From assembly GCA_900551945.1 (NCBI GenBank), contig URYE01000013.1, positions 1-46,056 of the forward strand: 46,056 bases of DNA. Reading direction: 5' to 3'. The notes below the pieces were generated by a model. The model was not told where the DNA came from and did not search any database. It saw only the letters and a program-made list of their open reading frames with translations. Made by a program: the position numbers and the translations under genes. Position 1 is the stretch's first letter; the number at the start of each line of letters is the position of its first letter. This document shows, piece after piece, positions 18,177 through 26,949 of this stretch. Origin of the DNA: an uncultured Eubacterium sp. Its GTDB lineage: Bacteria; Bacillota; Clostridia; Lachnospirales; Lachnospiraceae.

Positions 18177-18695
18177 TTACTTATTTTTTTCTTCCATATA
18201 TTTTTTATATCCAACTTCTTGAAGATGTGCGTCTTTAGCTTGTACACTTTCCTTAAGTTCTTTTGTATAATCCATTAACTTATTAAGAAGTTCTTCATCA
18301 GAAGTTGCAAGAATTTTTGCCGCAAGCAAGCCTGCATTAGCACCTCCGTTAATTGCTACAGTTGCAACTGGTATTCCAGATGGCATTTGAACAATCGAAT
18401 AGAGTGAGTCCCTTCCTCCTAGAGAAGTAGTGTGCATTGGTATGCCTATAACTGGCATTGGAAATATTGCTGCACACATACCAGGTAAATGAGCTGCCAT
18501 ACCAGCTCCGGCAATTATTACCTTAAAGCCTTTATCTCTGGCTGTGTTTGCATAATCAAAGAAAACATCTGGTTCTCGGTGTGCTGAAATAATCGTCATT
18601 TCATAAGATATTCCTAACTTATCAAGTACATCTGCTGCCTTAGCCATAACGGGCATATCTGAATCACTACCCATTACTATTCCTACTTTAGCCAT
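18177..18695 (-). CDS. purE: N5-carboxyaminoimidazole ribonucleotide mutase (class I PurE)
   Basis: Acts on the AIR carboxylation step. The 172-aa product has the phosphate loop GIVMGSDSDMP at the N terminus, SAHREP near residues 42-47 with the catalytic His, and GMAAHLPG. The reading frame stays open 54 codons further upstream, but MAKVGIV at 18695 is the family start and has GGAGGA eight bases before it. No purK is adjacent, so carboxylation either uses a distant PurK or the CO2-dependent route. It heads the purE-M-N-D run. Confidence 0.97.
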   Translation of the reverse strand: MAKVGIVMGSDSDMPVMAKAADVLDKLGISYEMTIISAHREPDVFFDYANTARDKGFKVIIAGAGMAAHLPGMCAAIFPMPVIGIPMHTTSLGGRDSLYSIVQMPSGIPVATVAINGGANAGLLAAKILATSDEELLNKLMDYTKELKESVQAKDAHLQEVGYKKYMEEKNK

Positions 18696-18728
18696 TGCTT
18701 GTCCTCCATCCTGCAGGTGCTTCCTGCA

Positions 18729-18883
18729 AAAACATATTTTTTTATTAATAATGTCAAAAGGTGAAAATGTTAATATAACAGCTATACTGTCATATAAGTG
18801 TGTTATTTTCTTAACATAATTGCATAATTCACTATTAAAACGCAAATTAATACACATTTCACCTTATGTTATGTTATATTAAC
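18729..18883 (-). promoter_or_regulatory. purE leader with candidate -35 and paired repeat blocks
   Basis: TTGACA lies at 18752-18757 on the minus strand with a poor -10 (TATGTT, 15-base spacing). Immediately upstream are AAGGTGAAA (18758-18766) and GTTAATATAAC (18769-18779). Exact reverse complements of both recur at 18857-18865 and 18873-18883 in the same order, not nested. No known purine riboswitch motif was recognised. Confidence 0.35.
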
Positions 18884-18942
18884 ACACATCTTACTCATTT
18901 TTCAATAAATGATATTACATTTTTATTGTACTTTTTTTAATA

Positions 18943-21006
18943 TTAATCGTCAAGGGGCTTATTAAGTTCTTCACAACCTTTAAGCACAAATCTTCCATTT
19001 TCAATAATAACAATTCTATTTCCATCAGAATGAACTGCTGTGATAGAGCCAATCTCATCATAAGGAATTGTAATATCTGTATGGCAATTAAAATATGCTT
19101 TCTCTGGCTTTGTCTTTCTAAGAATAGATACTTCATTATCTCTTGAAATAATCTCTTTTCCGTTAGGATTAAATACTGCCACATCTTCTGACCTTGAATA
19201 ACAAGTGTCACCAATTGCAAAATGAGGTCCCATTTTCTCTACTATAAGAATTGGAAGCTTGTATACAATATCGTATTTATTAGCCATAACATAAGCTGTA
19301 GTATTAGTTCCAATTGCAAATTCACCGATAGGAAGTGTGTCGTGGTTATATAACACATTTTCCTTAAAAAATGCTTTGTTTTTTGCTTCATCTTCAAAAT
19401 TATCGCAAGAATAATCTGTAACCATACCGTCTTTAAAATCAACCGTAAGATTTTTAAACTTTAACTCATTAAGATATACTTGACTTACATTAAGTCTACC
19501 TGTAGTAGCTTTTAATACTGGTGATGTAAATACTTCGCCTAGTGGAATATTAACGTCTGCAAGACAATTTTCAAATACTGTCTGTGCGTCCTTATTCTCA
19601 ACAGGCATAATGCTCACCTTTATATCGGTTGTATTGCCATTACGCCCCTTAACTTCTACATAAGAAGCACCGTCAAGAGCGTCTATTATATCTTGCTGTA
19701 TCACCTTGTATTTGTCATAATCAAGCGTATTAATCTTTACTGTTTCGTCAAATATTTTCTCATAGTTGTCACCTATCTCTGGAATTGGATATGCTATTAT
19801 TGTAAAGCTTCTTTCTTCGCACTTAATATAAGTATTTACAATGGCAGAAGCTTCATTGTCATACTTAACTGAAAGCTTTTGTTGCTTTTCATCAAGGTGA
19901 AGACTTTCCTTTTTGTCAACAGGTTCAAATGGGTTCTCCCCGAATATTTCCATAACAGCCGGCCCACCAAATTGTCCTGCAAGCTCTTTATTCTTTTCAT
20001 AAGCTAACTTTAACGCACCGAGCTTTCTTTCTACAAACTGAGAGTCAAGGTAAAGCGCATTGTCAAATCTGTGGTCATAATCCATTTGCTTATTCGGACT
20101 TGTTGAAAAATATCCTATCTTAAGGTGCATTCTCTTATTAATGCTATCTGGTGCTGCACGATATATAGTAGACTTCAAGCCCATTTGCTCAAACTGCTTA
20201 ATTTCTTCCTTTACAAGTCTTTCAAAACCTATGCTATATCTTATATTTACTGTCTTTTTCTTAGACAAATCTTTGTTACCAAGTTCAAAGCCTATCTTGT
20301 AACCTTGTGTAAATGTACTTGCCATGCTTTCTATTTCATTTTGCGAAAGTGAGTTGAGATACTTCGCAGTATTGATTTCATTTTCTGTAATATACTCACC
20401 AAAGCTATATAAATATCTTAAATCGTTAAGGTCACTATTCATTATTATATTTGTTGCAAATGAATACTCTGGATTTAACATTTCGCTAATTCTATACTCG
20501 ATTGCGTCATCGCTATAGTCACTTACATACCAATACACACTGTCAAGTACACTTTTGTAACGTGGAATGTCACTATTTCCTTCAAACATACAATAAATTT
20601 CAACAAAAAGCTCTGCAAGTGCTGTCATATATGCTGTTCTTTTTTCGTAGGCATACACTATCATTCCCCTAATTTCCACATAAATAAATGACATCAACCT
20701 GCCATAATCTTCGCCTAACTTTTCACAAGCATACACTGGATTAGCAAAGCTACTATCGTAAGCCCCTGTACTGCTAAGAATATCTTCATATAGTTTTTTA
20801 TTTAACAATTGAAGTTCTTCTAATGACGCATTTTTTAAGCTACCATCATCAACCTTTCTTTTAAGATTATCCATTTGCACTATAAATTGTGCTGTTCTTT
20901 TAAAGTATTTGTTAAAATTTTCATTTTTAATATCGCAAGCTTCACTAATCTGTCTTATTCTGTTAAATGTAAGCTCATATCTTTCCATTAAATTATCTTC
21001 AAACAT
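18943..21006 (-). CDS. M29-like metallo-aminopeptidase with long N-terminal extension
   Basis: The C-terminal ~400 residues match M29 (AmpS/PepS) aminopeptidases. They contain the metal and catalytic motifs NIPLGEVFTSP, GEFAIGTNT, EKMGPHFAIGD and CHTDIT in the family order. The first ~280 residues are a helical, Tyr/Asp/Glu-rich extension without a recognised domain, which makes this 687-aa protein much longer than the usual ~410. The start at 21006 (MFEDNL) is preferred to a GTG four codons upstream because GGAG lies six bases before it. Likely cytoplasmic peptide turnover. Confidence 0.82.
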   Translation of the reverse strand: MFEDNLMERYELTFNRIRQISEACDIKNENFNKYFKRTAQFIVQMDNLKRKVDDGSLKNASLEELQLLNKKLYEDILSSTGAYDSSFANPVYACEKLGEDYGRLMSFIYVEIRGMIVYAYEKRTAYMTALAELFVEIYCMFEGNSDIPRYKSVLDSVYWYVSDYSDDAIEYRISEMLNPEYSFATNIIMNSDLNDLRYLYSFGEYITENEINTAKYLNSLSQNEIESMASTFTQGYKIGFELGNKDLSKKKTVNIRYSIGFERLVKEEIKQFEQMGLKSTIYRAAPDSINKRMHLKIGYFSTSPNKQMDYDHRFDNALYLDSQFVERKLGALKLAYEKNKELAGQFGGPAVMEIFGENPFEPVDKKESLHLDEKQQKLSVKYDNEASAIVNTYIKCEERSFTIIAYPIPEIGDNYEKIFDETVKINTLDYDKYKVIQQDIIDALDGASYVEVKGRNGNTTDIKVSIMPVENKDAQTVFENCLADVNIPLGEVFTSPVLKATTGRLNVSQVYLNELKFKNLTVDFKDGMVTDYSCDNFEDEAKNKAFFKENVLYNHDTLPIGEFAIGTNTTAYVMANKYDIVYKLPILIVEKMGPHFAIGDTCYSRSEDVAVFNPNGKEIISRDNEVSILRKTKPEKAYFNCHTDITIPYDEIGSITAVHSDGNRIVIIENGRFVLKGCEELNKPLDD

Positions 21007-21133
21007 AAAAATCTCCACTTCTAATTTATTTTTTAACCAAGCAAATATTTACAATCTACTTCATTGCTATTCATACTAAAATTTATAACAAAGTGCTTGT
21101 ACTTCCTTATAATATTTTTAATAGTATTAAAAT

Positions 21134-21186
21134 GGGCAAGCCTTTCTTCTGATTACTTCTAAGTATTCAAAAGTGCAGACTTGCCC
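21134..21186 (-). terminator. terminator after the small membrane protein
   Basis: GGGCAAG and CTTGCCC enclose 39 bases. On the minus strand ATTTTAAT follows. It lies 14 bases past the stop of the 104-aa gene. Confidence 0.6.
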
Positions 21187-21199
21187 TTAATCGTTAGGA

Positions 21200-21514
21200 T
21201 TAAAATCCTAAAAAACATATTGATATCAAAAATATGGCAAGTATTCCACATAATAACGAACCAACTTTTGATAATGTATAAAATTTATCTCTTTCTTTAA
21301 AGCTTATGAGTCCTATAAATGTTCCCATTACAGCAAACATAAGACTTAACAGACCAATACTTCCAACTTCAAGTCCTGCATTGCCATGTGCTTTAAATGA
21401 AATATATACACCGTACATAAAAATAACGGTAGCCGCCAGTCCCATAACTAAAGAAATTATTCCGCCTAAAGTCTGGCTTTTATCAGAAAACTTATATTTA
21501 TTAAATAACTTCAT
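21200..21514 (-). CDS. small membrane protein (DUF6142-like)
   Basis: A 104-aa protein with three hydrophobic segments and a conserved-looking KYKFSDKSQTLGGIIS start. From memory this resembles the DUF6142 family of Lachnospiraceae; function unknown. The start at 21514 (MKLFNK) has AAAGGA at good spacing, whereas the open frame upstream runs back into vanZ. The chosen start overlaps the vanZ end by 14 bases, implying coupled translation. Confidence 0.7.
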   Translation of the reverse strand: MKLFNKYKFSDKSQTLGGIISLVMGLAATVIFMYGVYISFKAHGNAGLEVGSIGLLSLMFAVMGTFIGLISFKERDKFYTLSKVGSLLCGILAIFLISICFLGF

Positions 21515-21998
21515 TCTTATTATTCCTTTTTTTGTTTCTTCTATACATTCTGTATTTACCAAACCATTTGTTATAAGCTAAAAATACTATGTATCCTAAG
21601 ACACCACCTATTGTATTAAGAAACAAATCATCAACATCAAAACAGCCGATTTTAAATATAAGCTGAATTGTTTCAATTGTTAAGCTAAGTGCAAAAGAAG
21701 CTGGTAACACAGTAAAAAACTTTCTTCTGTGTTGTGTCAGCAACGGAATACAAAAACCAAATGGCATAAATGCAATCGCATTACCTGCTACATTAAGAAA
21801 TACTGTCATTACTCCTAATTGCTGATAATTGTTAAGAAACCTTTTTATTTCTTTGAATAAAACGAGGTTATATCTATAAGTTCTTGACGTATATGTCCTT
21901 CCCATATCTTCTGAAAAAAACATAATATACATAAGTGCAGCTATGTACATAATAAAAAGACACCACTTAATCGCCTTACGAACTTTTCTATTATTCAT
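21501..21998 (-). CDS. VanZ-like family membrane protein
   Basis: A 165-aa protein with four to five hydrophobic segments. VanZ family features are NLVLFKEIKRF near residues 44-54, NVAGNAIAFMPFGFCIPLL (about 70-88), TIETIQLI and the FDVDDLFLNTIGGVLGY motif (about 120-136). VanZ in the Tn1546 cluster gives low-level teicoplanin resistance, but most chromosomal relatives have no known role. It is followed by an overlapping small membrane gene and preceded by a 50-aa one. Confidence 0.85.
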   Translation of the reverse strand: MNNRKVRKAIKWCLFIMYIAALMYIMFFSEDMGRTYTSRTYRYNLVLFKEIKRFLNNYQQLGVMTVFLNVAGNAIAFMPFGFCIPLLTQHRRKFFTVLPASFALSLTIETIQLIFKIGCFDVDDLFLNTIGGVLGYIVFLAYNKWFGKYRMYRRNKKRNNKNEVI

Positions 21999-22007
21999 TA
22001 CTGCCCC

Positions 22008-22160
22008 TTAAAATAAAGTATCTGACTTATGTGCAAGAAGCTTGCCACCACTTATAATAAGCATTACGCCTGTAGTTATACCTACTACTAAAGATATAAC
22101 GCCAAATACAATATTAGATGCACCTGTTGATTTTACTTTTTTGTATAATTTTTCGTCCAT
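22008..22160 (-). CDS. 50-aa single-span membrane protein
   Basis: The ATG at 22160 opens a 50-codon frame: MDEKLYKKVKSTGASN, then a ~25-residue hydrophobic stretch (IVFGVISLVVGITTGVM), then GGKLLAHKSDTLF. GGTGAAGATAAG precedes the start. It ends nine bases before the vanZ ATG and is clearly in the same transcript. The lysine-rich start and single span fit an integral membrane micropeptide. No family recognised. Confidence 0.65.
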   Translation of the reverse strand: MDEKLYKKVKSTGASNIVFGVISLVVGITTGVMLIISGGKLLAHKSDTLF

Positions 22161-22274
22161 CTTATCTTCACCCAATTTCAAAAATATATAAATATGATAA
22201 TAAGCCTATAAGAATATATTTTTGAATAATACTTCCCTTTCTAAATATAGGTATTTTCAAATAATCATTTTAAA

Positions 22275-22961
22275 TTATTTTACACCATATTCATCATAAT
22301 ATTTGTCGATTGCTGACTTTAATTCATCATCTATAACAACTTTACCTTCACATTCTTTATTGTAAAGGTGTTCAACTACGTCTTGCATTGATACGATAGC
22401 ACTTGTTTCAAAACCATACTTTTCTTTGATTTCATCAAGTGCGCTCATTTTACCGCCAAGACCAACTTCCATACGGTTTAAAGATACCATAAGTCCGATT
22501 ATAGTAACATCTGCTGCCCCTCTTACCTTTGGAACTGTTTCTTCCATTGATTTACCAGATGTTGTTACATCTTCTATCATTATTACTCTATCGCCATCTT
22601 TTAACTTGCTTCCAAGAAAACTTCCCTTGTCTGCACCATGGTCTTTTTCTTCCTTACGGTCTGAACAGTAACGAACTTCCTTACCATAAAGCTTTGCATA
22701 AGCAACTGCTGTTACAACACTTATTGGAATACCTTTGTAAGCTGGTCCAAAGAGAACATCAAAATCATCTCCGTATGTTTCATGTATAGCTTTTGCGTAG
22801 TATTCACCAAGACGCATAAGCTGTGTACCTGTTACATAAGCTCCTGCATTCATAAAAAATGGTGACTTTCTACCACTCTTTAATGTAAAATCTCCAAATT
22901 TTAAAACATCACTTTCTACCATAAAGTCGATAAATTCCTGTTTGTACTGTTCCATCTGCAA
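22275..22961 (-). CDS. pyrE: orotate phosphoribosyltransferase
   Basis: Joins orotate to PRPP to give OMP. The 228-aa protein carries the PRPP-binding motif VIMIEDVTTSGKS (about residues 124-136) and FGPAYKGIPIS near residues 67-77. It is slightly longer than the usual ~210 aa. A clear GGAGGAG site precedes the ATG. It is separated from pyrD by a chemoreceptor gene, so it may have its own promoter. The small membrane cassette follows. Confidence 0.96.
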   Translation of the reverse strand: MQMEQYKQEFIDFMVESDVLKFGDFTLKSGRKSPFFMNAGAYVTGTQLMRLGEYYAKAIHETYGDDFDVLFGPAYKGIPISVVTAVAYAKLYGKEVRYCSDRKEEKDHGADKGSFLGSKLKDGDRVIMIEDVTTSGKSMEETVPKVRGAADVTIIGLMVSLNRMEVGLGGKMSALDEIKEKYGFETSAIVSMQDVVEHLYNKECEGKVVIDDELKSAIDKYYDEYGVK

Positions 22962-23055
22962 CTCCTCCTATATAAAGCCTTTTAGCTAATTTAAAGCATT
23001 ATTTTTTATTGTAGCATAAAACTTTATGGGTTTCAATGATAGTGGTGTACAAATA

Positions 23056-23181
23056 TTAAGACATTATATTTATATATATTTCTTCCAAATTAGATTCAAC
23101 TAACACAGCATTATCAAATGGCTTGTTTTCACTTATAATACACACAATACGCACTAAAAATTCCTTATCGCTTCCACCCAT
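23056..23181 (-). CDS. possible 41-aa small protein
   Basis: An ATG at 23181 opens a 41-codon frame (MGGSDKEFLVRIVCIIS at the start, ending in IYINIMS). It lies between the chemoreceptor stop (23201) and pyrE. Codon use looks coding-like, but the only ribosome-site candidate (AAGGTG) is too far from the ATG. It could equally be a gene remnant. Confidence 0.3.
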   Translation of the reverse strand: MGGSDKEFLVRIVCIISENKPFDNAVLVESNLEEIYINIMS

Positions 23182-23200
23182 ATAAATATATAATTACACC

Positions 23201-24979
23201 TTAAATTGTAAATTTCTCAACCTGCTTTCTCAATTCATCAGCCGATTCATGTGCCGCTACTGCTTTCTCCTTAATCTCAACCGACTTCTTAGAGGCAGAT
23301 GTAGCCTTTTGCGCAATCTCTGTAGTTCCAGAAGCTCCTTGAGTAGTGGCAGTACTAACATCATTAATAGCACTAATAACACCATTAATAGAAGCTAACA
23401 ATTCTTCTGCTGAAGCTGAAAAATCAGTAACGAGCTCATCAACAGTTCCTGCATCCTTGCTGTAATTATCAGCCATTCCAGAAAAGCCTTCAAAATTACT
23501 AACAACATCTGTACCCACAAAATCAAGTAACTTCTTAGCATCAACCGCCAAGTTTTCAACCGCACCAACTACATTTTTAGTAACATCTTCAATGTGAGCA
23601 ACTGCGTCTTTAGACTGCTCAGCAAGAACTCTTATCTGTTCAGCAACCACAGCAAAGCCCCTACCTGCATCACCTGCTCTTGCTGCTTCAATAGAAGCAT
23701 TTAAAGCAAGAAGATTAGTCTGTTCTGTAATTTCCATAATAGACTTAGCAAGAACTCCAATCTGGTCAACAACCTTGATATCTTCTAAGGCCTTTGTAAG
23801 ATGTTGACTTATTTCTCCATGAACTTCCATTGTGTGCTTACCATTCTTTTCTGTAGTACTTCTTAATTCTACAGCTCTATTTCTAATAGCATCAACTTCC
23901 AATGCACCATCTTGTGAACGTGTTGCAATACTTCTTGCCGCATTTTCAATCTCATGTGACATTGCATTAATTTCTTCTGAAGAAGCTGAAGTTTCTTCCA
24001 TTCCTGCGGCAATCTCTTGTGTTGTTTCTGTCATTTGTTCAATTTCACTGTCAAGAACTTGTACATTTTCATCTATTTCATCAACCATAGAGCTTATTCT
24101 TGAAGACTCATCTTTAACATTTCCTACTAAAGTTCCTACTTCTGAACGCATATTTTCAAGGTGATTTGAAAGTATTCCAAAATCATCCTTTCTTCTTAAT
24201 AACTTAGCATCTAAGTTCTTAGAAAAATCACCCTGCCCCATAAAGCCTATAGACTCATCAAGTTGCTTCATTGGTCTTGTAATACTTGTTGCTAACATTC
24301 TAATTACAACTATTAAAACTATTACTAATACCAATGCAATATACATAAATGATTGTTCTTTTTTCAAAATAAAACTTTCAAGCTCTGAGCTAGTCTGTTC
24401 AACCTGTGTGTCAATATAGTCTGTATAATTACCAGTTCCTACAACCCATTGGAATGGCTCAAATGCTTTACTATAAGAACGCTTTGGAGAGTCAACTGTT
24501 TCGCCCTCTTTAGGATATACATAATCAGTATAACCACCACCACTTTGTTGACCAACTTTTATAATTTCTCTAATATATTTATTACCATTTCCATCTACTG
24601 CTTCAAGTCGGTTAGTTCCTTCTACACTATTACCTAAAAGTACAACATTAGTACCGTCATACTGGTCAACCCAAAAATATCCATTATCACCATATCTTAA
24701 TGCTCTTATCTGTACTGCTGCAATCTGTTTTGCCTGCTCTAATGAATAAGTACCGTTTTGATAATCCTTATAAATCTGTTGACAGAGTGAAATAACACTA
24801 TCAACTTCATTCTTAATCAGTTCATCATACGAAGCTCGCTTGTCTGCTTCAAGCTCTGCAGTAACATTTTCTTTCATCTGCTCCATACTTTTTTGTGACG
24901 AAAGTACACTCAATACTAAGGCTGCTATAGCAACAACCATAACAAATATAAGCTTTGTTCTTACCTTAATGTTGTTCAT
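23201..24979 (-). CDS. methyl-accepting chemotaxis protein with single-Cache sensor
   Basis: A transmembrane chemoreceptor (592 aa). TM1 is at about residues 7-27, followed by a periplasmic-side sCache_2-type sensor (about 45-195) with YGDNGYFWVDQYDG and WVVGTGNYTDYID. TM2 is at about 210-230, then a HAMP region, then the signalling domain. The conserved hairpin tip reads EITEQTNLLALNASIEAARAGDAGRGFAVVA. The ligand is unknown; sCache_2 domains often bind small carboxylates. It lies between pyrD and pyrE on the same strand. The ATG has a GGAGG site. Confidence 0.93.
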   Translation of the reverse strand: MNNIKVRTKLIFVMVVAIAALVLSVLSSQKSMEQMKENVTAELEADKRASYDELIKNEVDSVISLCQQIYKDYQNGTYSLEQAKQIAAVQIRALRYGDNGYFWVDQYDGTNVVLLGNSVEGTNRLEAVDGNGNKYIREIIKVGQQSGGGYTDYVYPKEGETVDSPKRSYSKAFEPFQWVVGTGNYTDYIDTQVEQTSSELESFILKKEQSFMYIALVLVIVLIVVIRMLATSITRPMKQLDESIGFMGQGDFSKNLDAKLLRRKDDFGILSNHLENMRSEVGTLVGNVKDESSRISSMVDEIDENVQVLDSEIEQMTETTQEIAAGMEETSASSEEINAMSHEIENAARSIATRSQDGALEVDAIRNRAVELRSTTEKNGKHTMEVHGEISQHLTKALEDIKVVDQIGVLAKSIMEITEQTNLLALNASIEAARAGDAGRGFAVVAEQIRVLAEQSKDAVAHIEDVTKNVVGAVENLAVDAKKLLDFVGTDVVSNFEGFSGMADNYSKDAGTVDELVTDFSASAEELLASINGVISAINDVSTATTQGASGTTEIAQKATSASKKSVEIKEKAVAAHESADELRKQVEKFTI

Positions 24980-25094
24980 AAAAAAATGCCTCCTCCATTT
25001 AGTATTTAATTGTTATTTTTTTCACATAGCAAGATCACAAACTCTTTAATAAATAAACTTCTATGCCCCAAAGACAAAAATTATATTTTAGAGC

Positions 25095-25136
25095 ATAAAA
25101 CCATGTATCCGTACTTATACAAACACATGGTTTTAT
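25095..25136 (-). terminator. terminator after pyrD
   Basis: A perfect 12-bp stem, ATAAAACCATGT with its complement, around an 18-base loop, 11 bases past the pyrD stop. The T run is inside the 3' arm (GGTTTTAT). It closes the pyrC-F-K-D run before the chemoreceptor gene. Confidence 0.75.
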
Positions 25137-25146
25137 CATTTACATT

Positions 25147-26049
25147 CTATTTTACACAGCCTGTTAATTCTGCTATGTCTTCTATTCCATACTTTAACAT
25201 ATAGTCTTTAATTCCATCAATAACTTTAACAGTTGTGTAAGGGTCATTAAAGTTAGCTGTTCCTATTGAAACTGCTGTTGCACCTGCCATAATAAACTCA
25301 AGTGCGTCATCAGCATTTGCAATTCCACCCATACCAATTATTGGAAGCTTTATTGCATTGGCAACTTGATAAACCATTCTTACTGCAACTGGCTTAATTG
25401 CTGGGCCTGAAAGACCTCCTGTCTTATTAGCAACTGCAAATGTACGTCTATTAATATCAATCTTCATTCCTGTAAGTGTATTAATAAGTGATACTGCGTC
25501 TGCTCCGCCTGCTTCAACAGCTCTTGCCATTTCTGTAATATCAGTTACATTAGGACTAAGCTTCATAATAACAGGCTGTTTTGCAACCTTTTTAACAGCC
25601 TGTGTTATTTCCATTGCTGAGTTAGGATTTTGACCAAACGCAATTCCGCCCTCTTTTACATTAGGACAGGATATATTGATTTCAAGCATATCTACTGGTT
25701 GCTCTGCTAGTCTTTCTACTGCCTCTACATAATCCTCTTTGCTTTTTCCACATACATTTACAATAATCTTTGTATCGTATTGCTTAAGAAATGGAATATC
25801 TCTTTTTATAAATGTATCAAGCCCCGGATTTTGAAGACCTACTGCATTAATCATACCACCATAAGTTTCTGCAATTCTAGGTGTTGGATTACCTGGCCAG
25901 GGTACAGTTGCAACGCCTTTTGTTACTACTGCTCCTAACTTGTTAAGGTCTACATACTCACCATACTCCATACCTGAACCAAATGTTCCAGAAGCTGTCA
26001 TTACAGGGTTCTTTAATTCAACACCTGCTATATTAACTGACATATTCAT
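25147..26049 (-). CDS. pyrD: dihydroorotate dehydrogenase B, catalytic subunit
   Basis: Oxidises dihydroorotate to orotate with FMN and passes electrons to PyrK and then NAD. The 300-aa product contains TASGTFGSGMEYG near the N terminus, MINAVGLQNPG, and the active-site cysteine in INISCPNVKEGG, which marks the cysteine-using class 1 enzymes. IGMGGIANADDALEF near residues 238-252 binds FMN. It overlaps pyrK by one base, the usual class 1B arrangement. Confidence 0.97.
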   Translation of the reverse strand: MNMSVNIAGVELKNPVMTASGTFGSGMEYGEYVDLNKLGAVVTKGVATVPWPGNPTPRIAETYGGMINAVGLQNPGLDTFIKRDIPFLKQYDTKIIVNVCGKSKEDYVEAVERLAEQPVDMLEINISCPNVKEGGIAFGQNPNSAMEITQAVKKVAKQPVIMKLSPNVTDITEMARAVEAGGADAVSLINTLTGMKIDINRRTFAVANKTGGLSGPAIKPVAVRMVYQVANAIKLPIIGMGGIANADDALEFIMAGATAVSIGTANFNDPYTTVKVIDGIKDYMLKYGIEDIAELTGCVK

Positions 26050-26843
26050 TAAATTTCCACCTCCCTCGCATTAAATACTGGACCTTCTTTACATATTCTT
26101 GCATTGTTTACTTGTGAATGTTCGTCTTTTTCCTTTGTCTTACATACACAAGCAAGACAAGCTCCAATTCCACAAGCCATTTTTTCTTCAAGTGAAATAT
26201 ATGCTTCTATATTATTTTTTTCAGCATAAGCCTTAATTGCACGAAGCATTGGCATAGGACCACAGGCAAATATAATATCTCCTGTTATGTTCTTTTCTTC
26301 AACAACATTCATTACATTTCCCTTAGTTCCTGCACTACCATCTTCTGTAGCAATGCTTAAATTACCGAACTTCTCAAACTCTTTATCTAAGAATAATTCA
26401 TCTTTATAACCAAGTATAATTTCCTTTTCACAGTCAAGTTGTTTTGAAAGTTCTAACATAGGTGGAACACCAATACCACCTCCAAATATTATTGCTTTTT
26501 TGATTGGCTTTCCATCTGATGTTACTTTCTTTTCATTAACTTGTGATATATCATATCCATTTCCTAAAGGACCTTGAATATTAAGATATTCTCCAGCCTG
26601 CATTTTAGAAAATTCATCAGTTCCTTTTCCAACAACTCTATATACAATTCTTATGCCATCATCAGTAATGCCACATATACTTATTGGTCGTGGAAGAAGT
26701 CTTGAACCATCATTTGAATATACTGAAATAAACTGTCCTGGCTTTGCTTCTTTTGCAATATTTTCTGTCTTAAACCACATTTCATAAACACCTGTCGCAA
26801 GGTTAGATACCTTAGTGATTAATGCGTGTTCCCTAAATGCCAT
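26049..26843 (-). CDS. pyrK: dihydroorotate dehydrogenase B, electron transfer subunit
   Basis: The FAD and 2Fe-2S partner of PyrD (264 aa). An N-terminal flavin domain has LLPRPISICG (FAD contact). An NAD-binding region has GGGIGVPPMLEL. The C-terminal cluster cysteines are in the spaced set ACGIGACLACVC plus a fourth Cys in ARICKEG. Its presence with PyrD shows NAD-linked dihydroorotate oxidation. The gene is directly coupled to pyrD. Confidence 0.97.
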   Translation of the reverse strand: MAFREHALITKVSNLATGVYEMWFKTENIAKEAKPGQFISVYSNDGSRLLPRPISICGITDDGIRIVYRVVGKGTDEFSKMQAGEYLNIQGPLGNGYDISQVNEKKVTSDGKPIKKAIIFGGGIGVPPMLELSKQLDCEKEIILGYKDELFLDKEFEKFGNLSIATEDGSAGTKGNVMNVVEEKNITGDIIFACGPMPMLRAIKAYAEKNNIEAYISLEEKMACGIGACLACVCKTKEKDEHSQVNNARICKEGPVFNAREVEI

Positions 26844-26888
26844 AATGCGACCTCATTTCTATTGTATTTTTATAAATATCCCAACTAG

Positions 26889-26921
26889 CTATGAAAAACA
26901 CACTTTGCAAGTTTCTCATAG
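26889..26921 (-). repeat. hairpin between pyrF and pyrK
   Basis: CTATGA-AAAC and GTTT-TCATAG pair with one mismatch around an 11-base loop. It lies in the 106-base gap. No T run follows, so it is more likely an mRNA stability or processing site than a terminator. Confidence 0.4.
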
Positions 26922-26949
26922 TTTGCGCCATTTGCTAATTTCGTTCAAA

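Noticed and set aside
18696..18857. 54-codon upstream extension of purE
   Set aside because: It contains the candidate promoter and leader, and homology and the GGAGGA site place the start at 18695.
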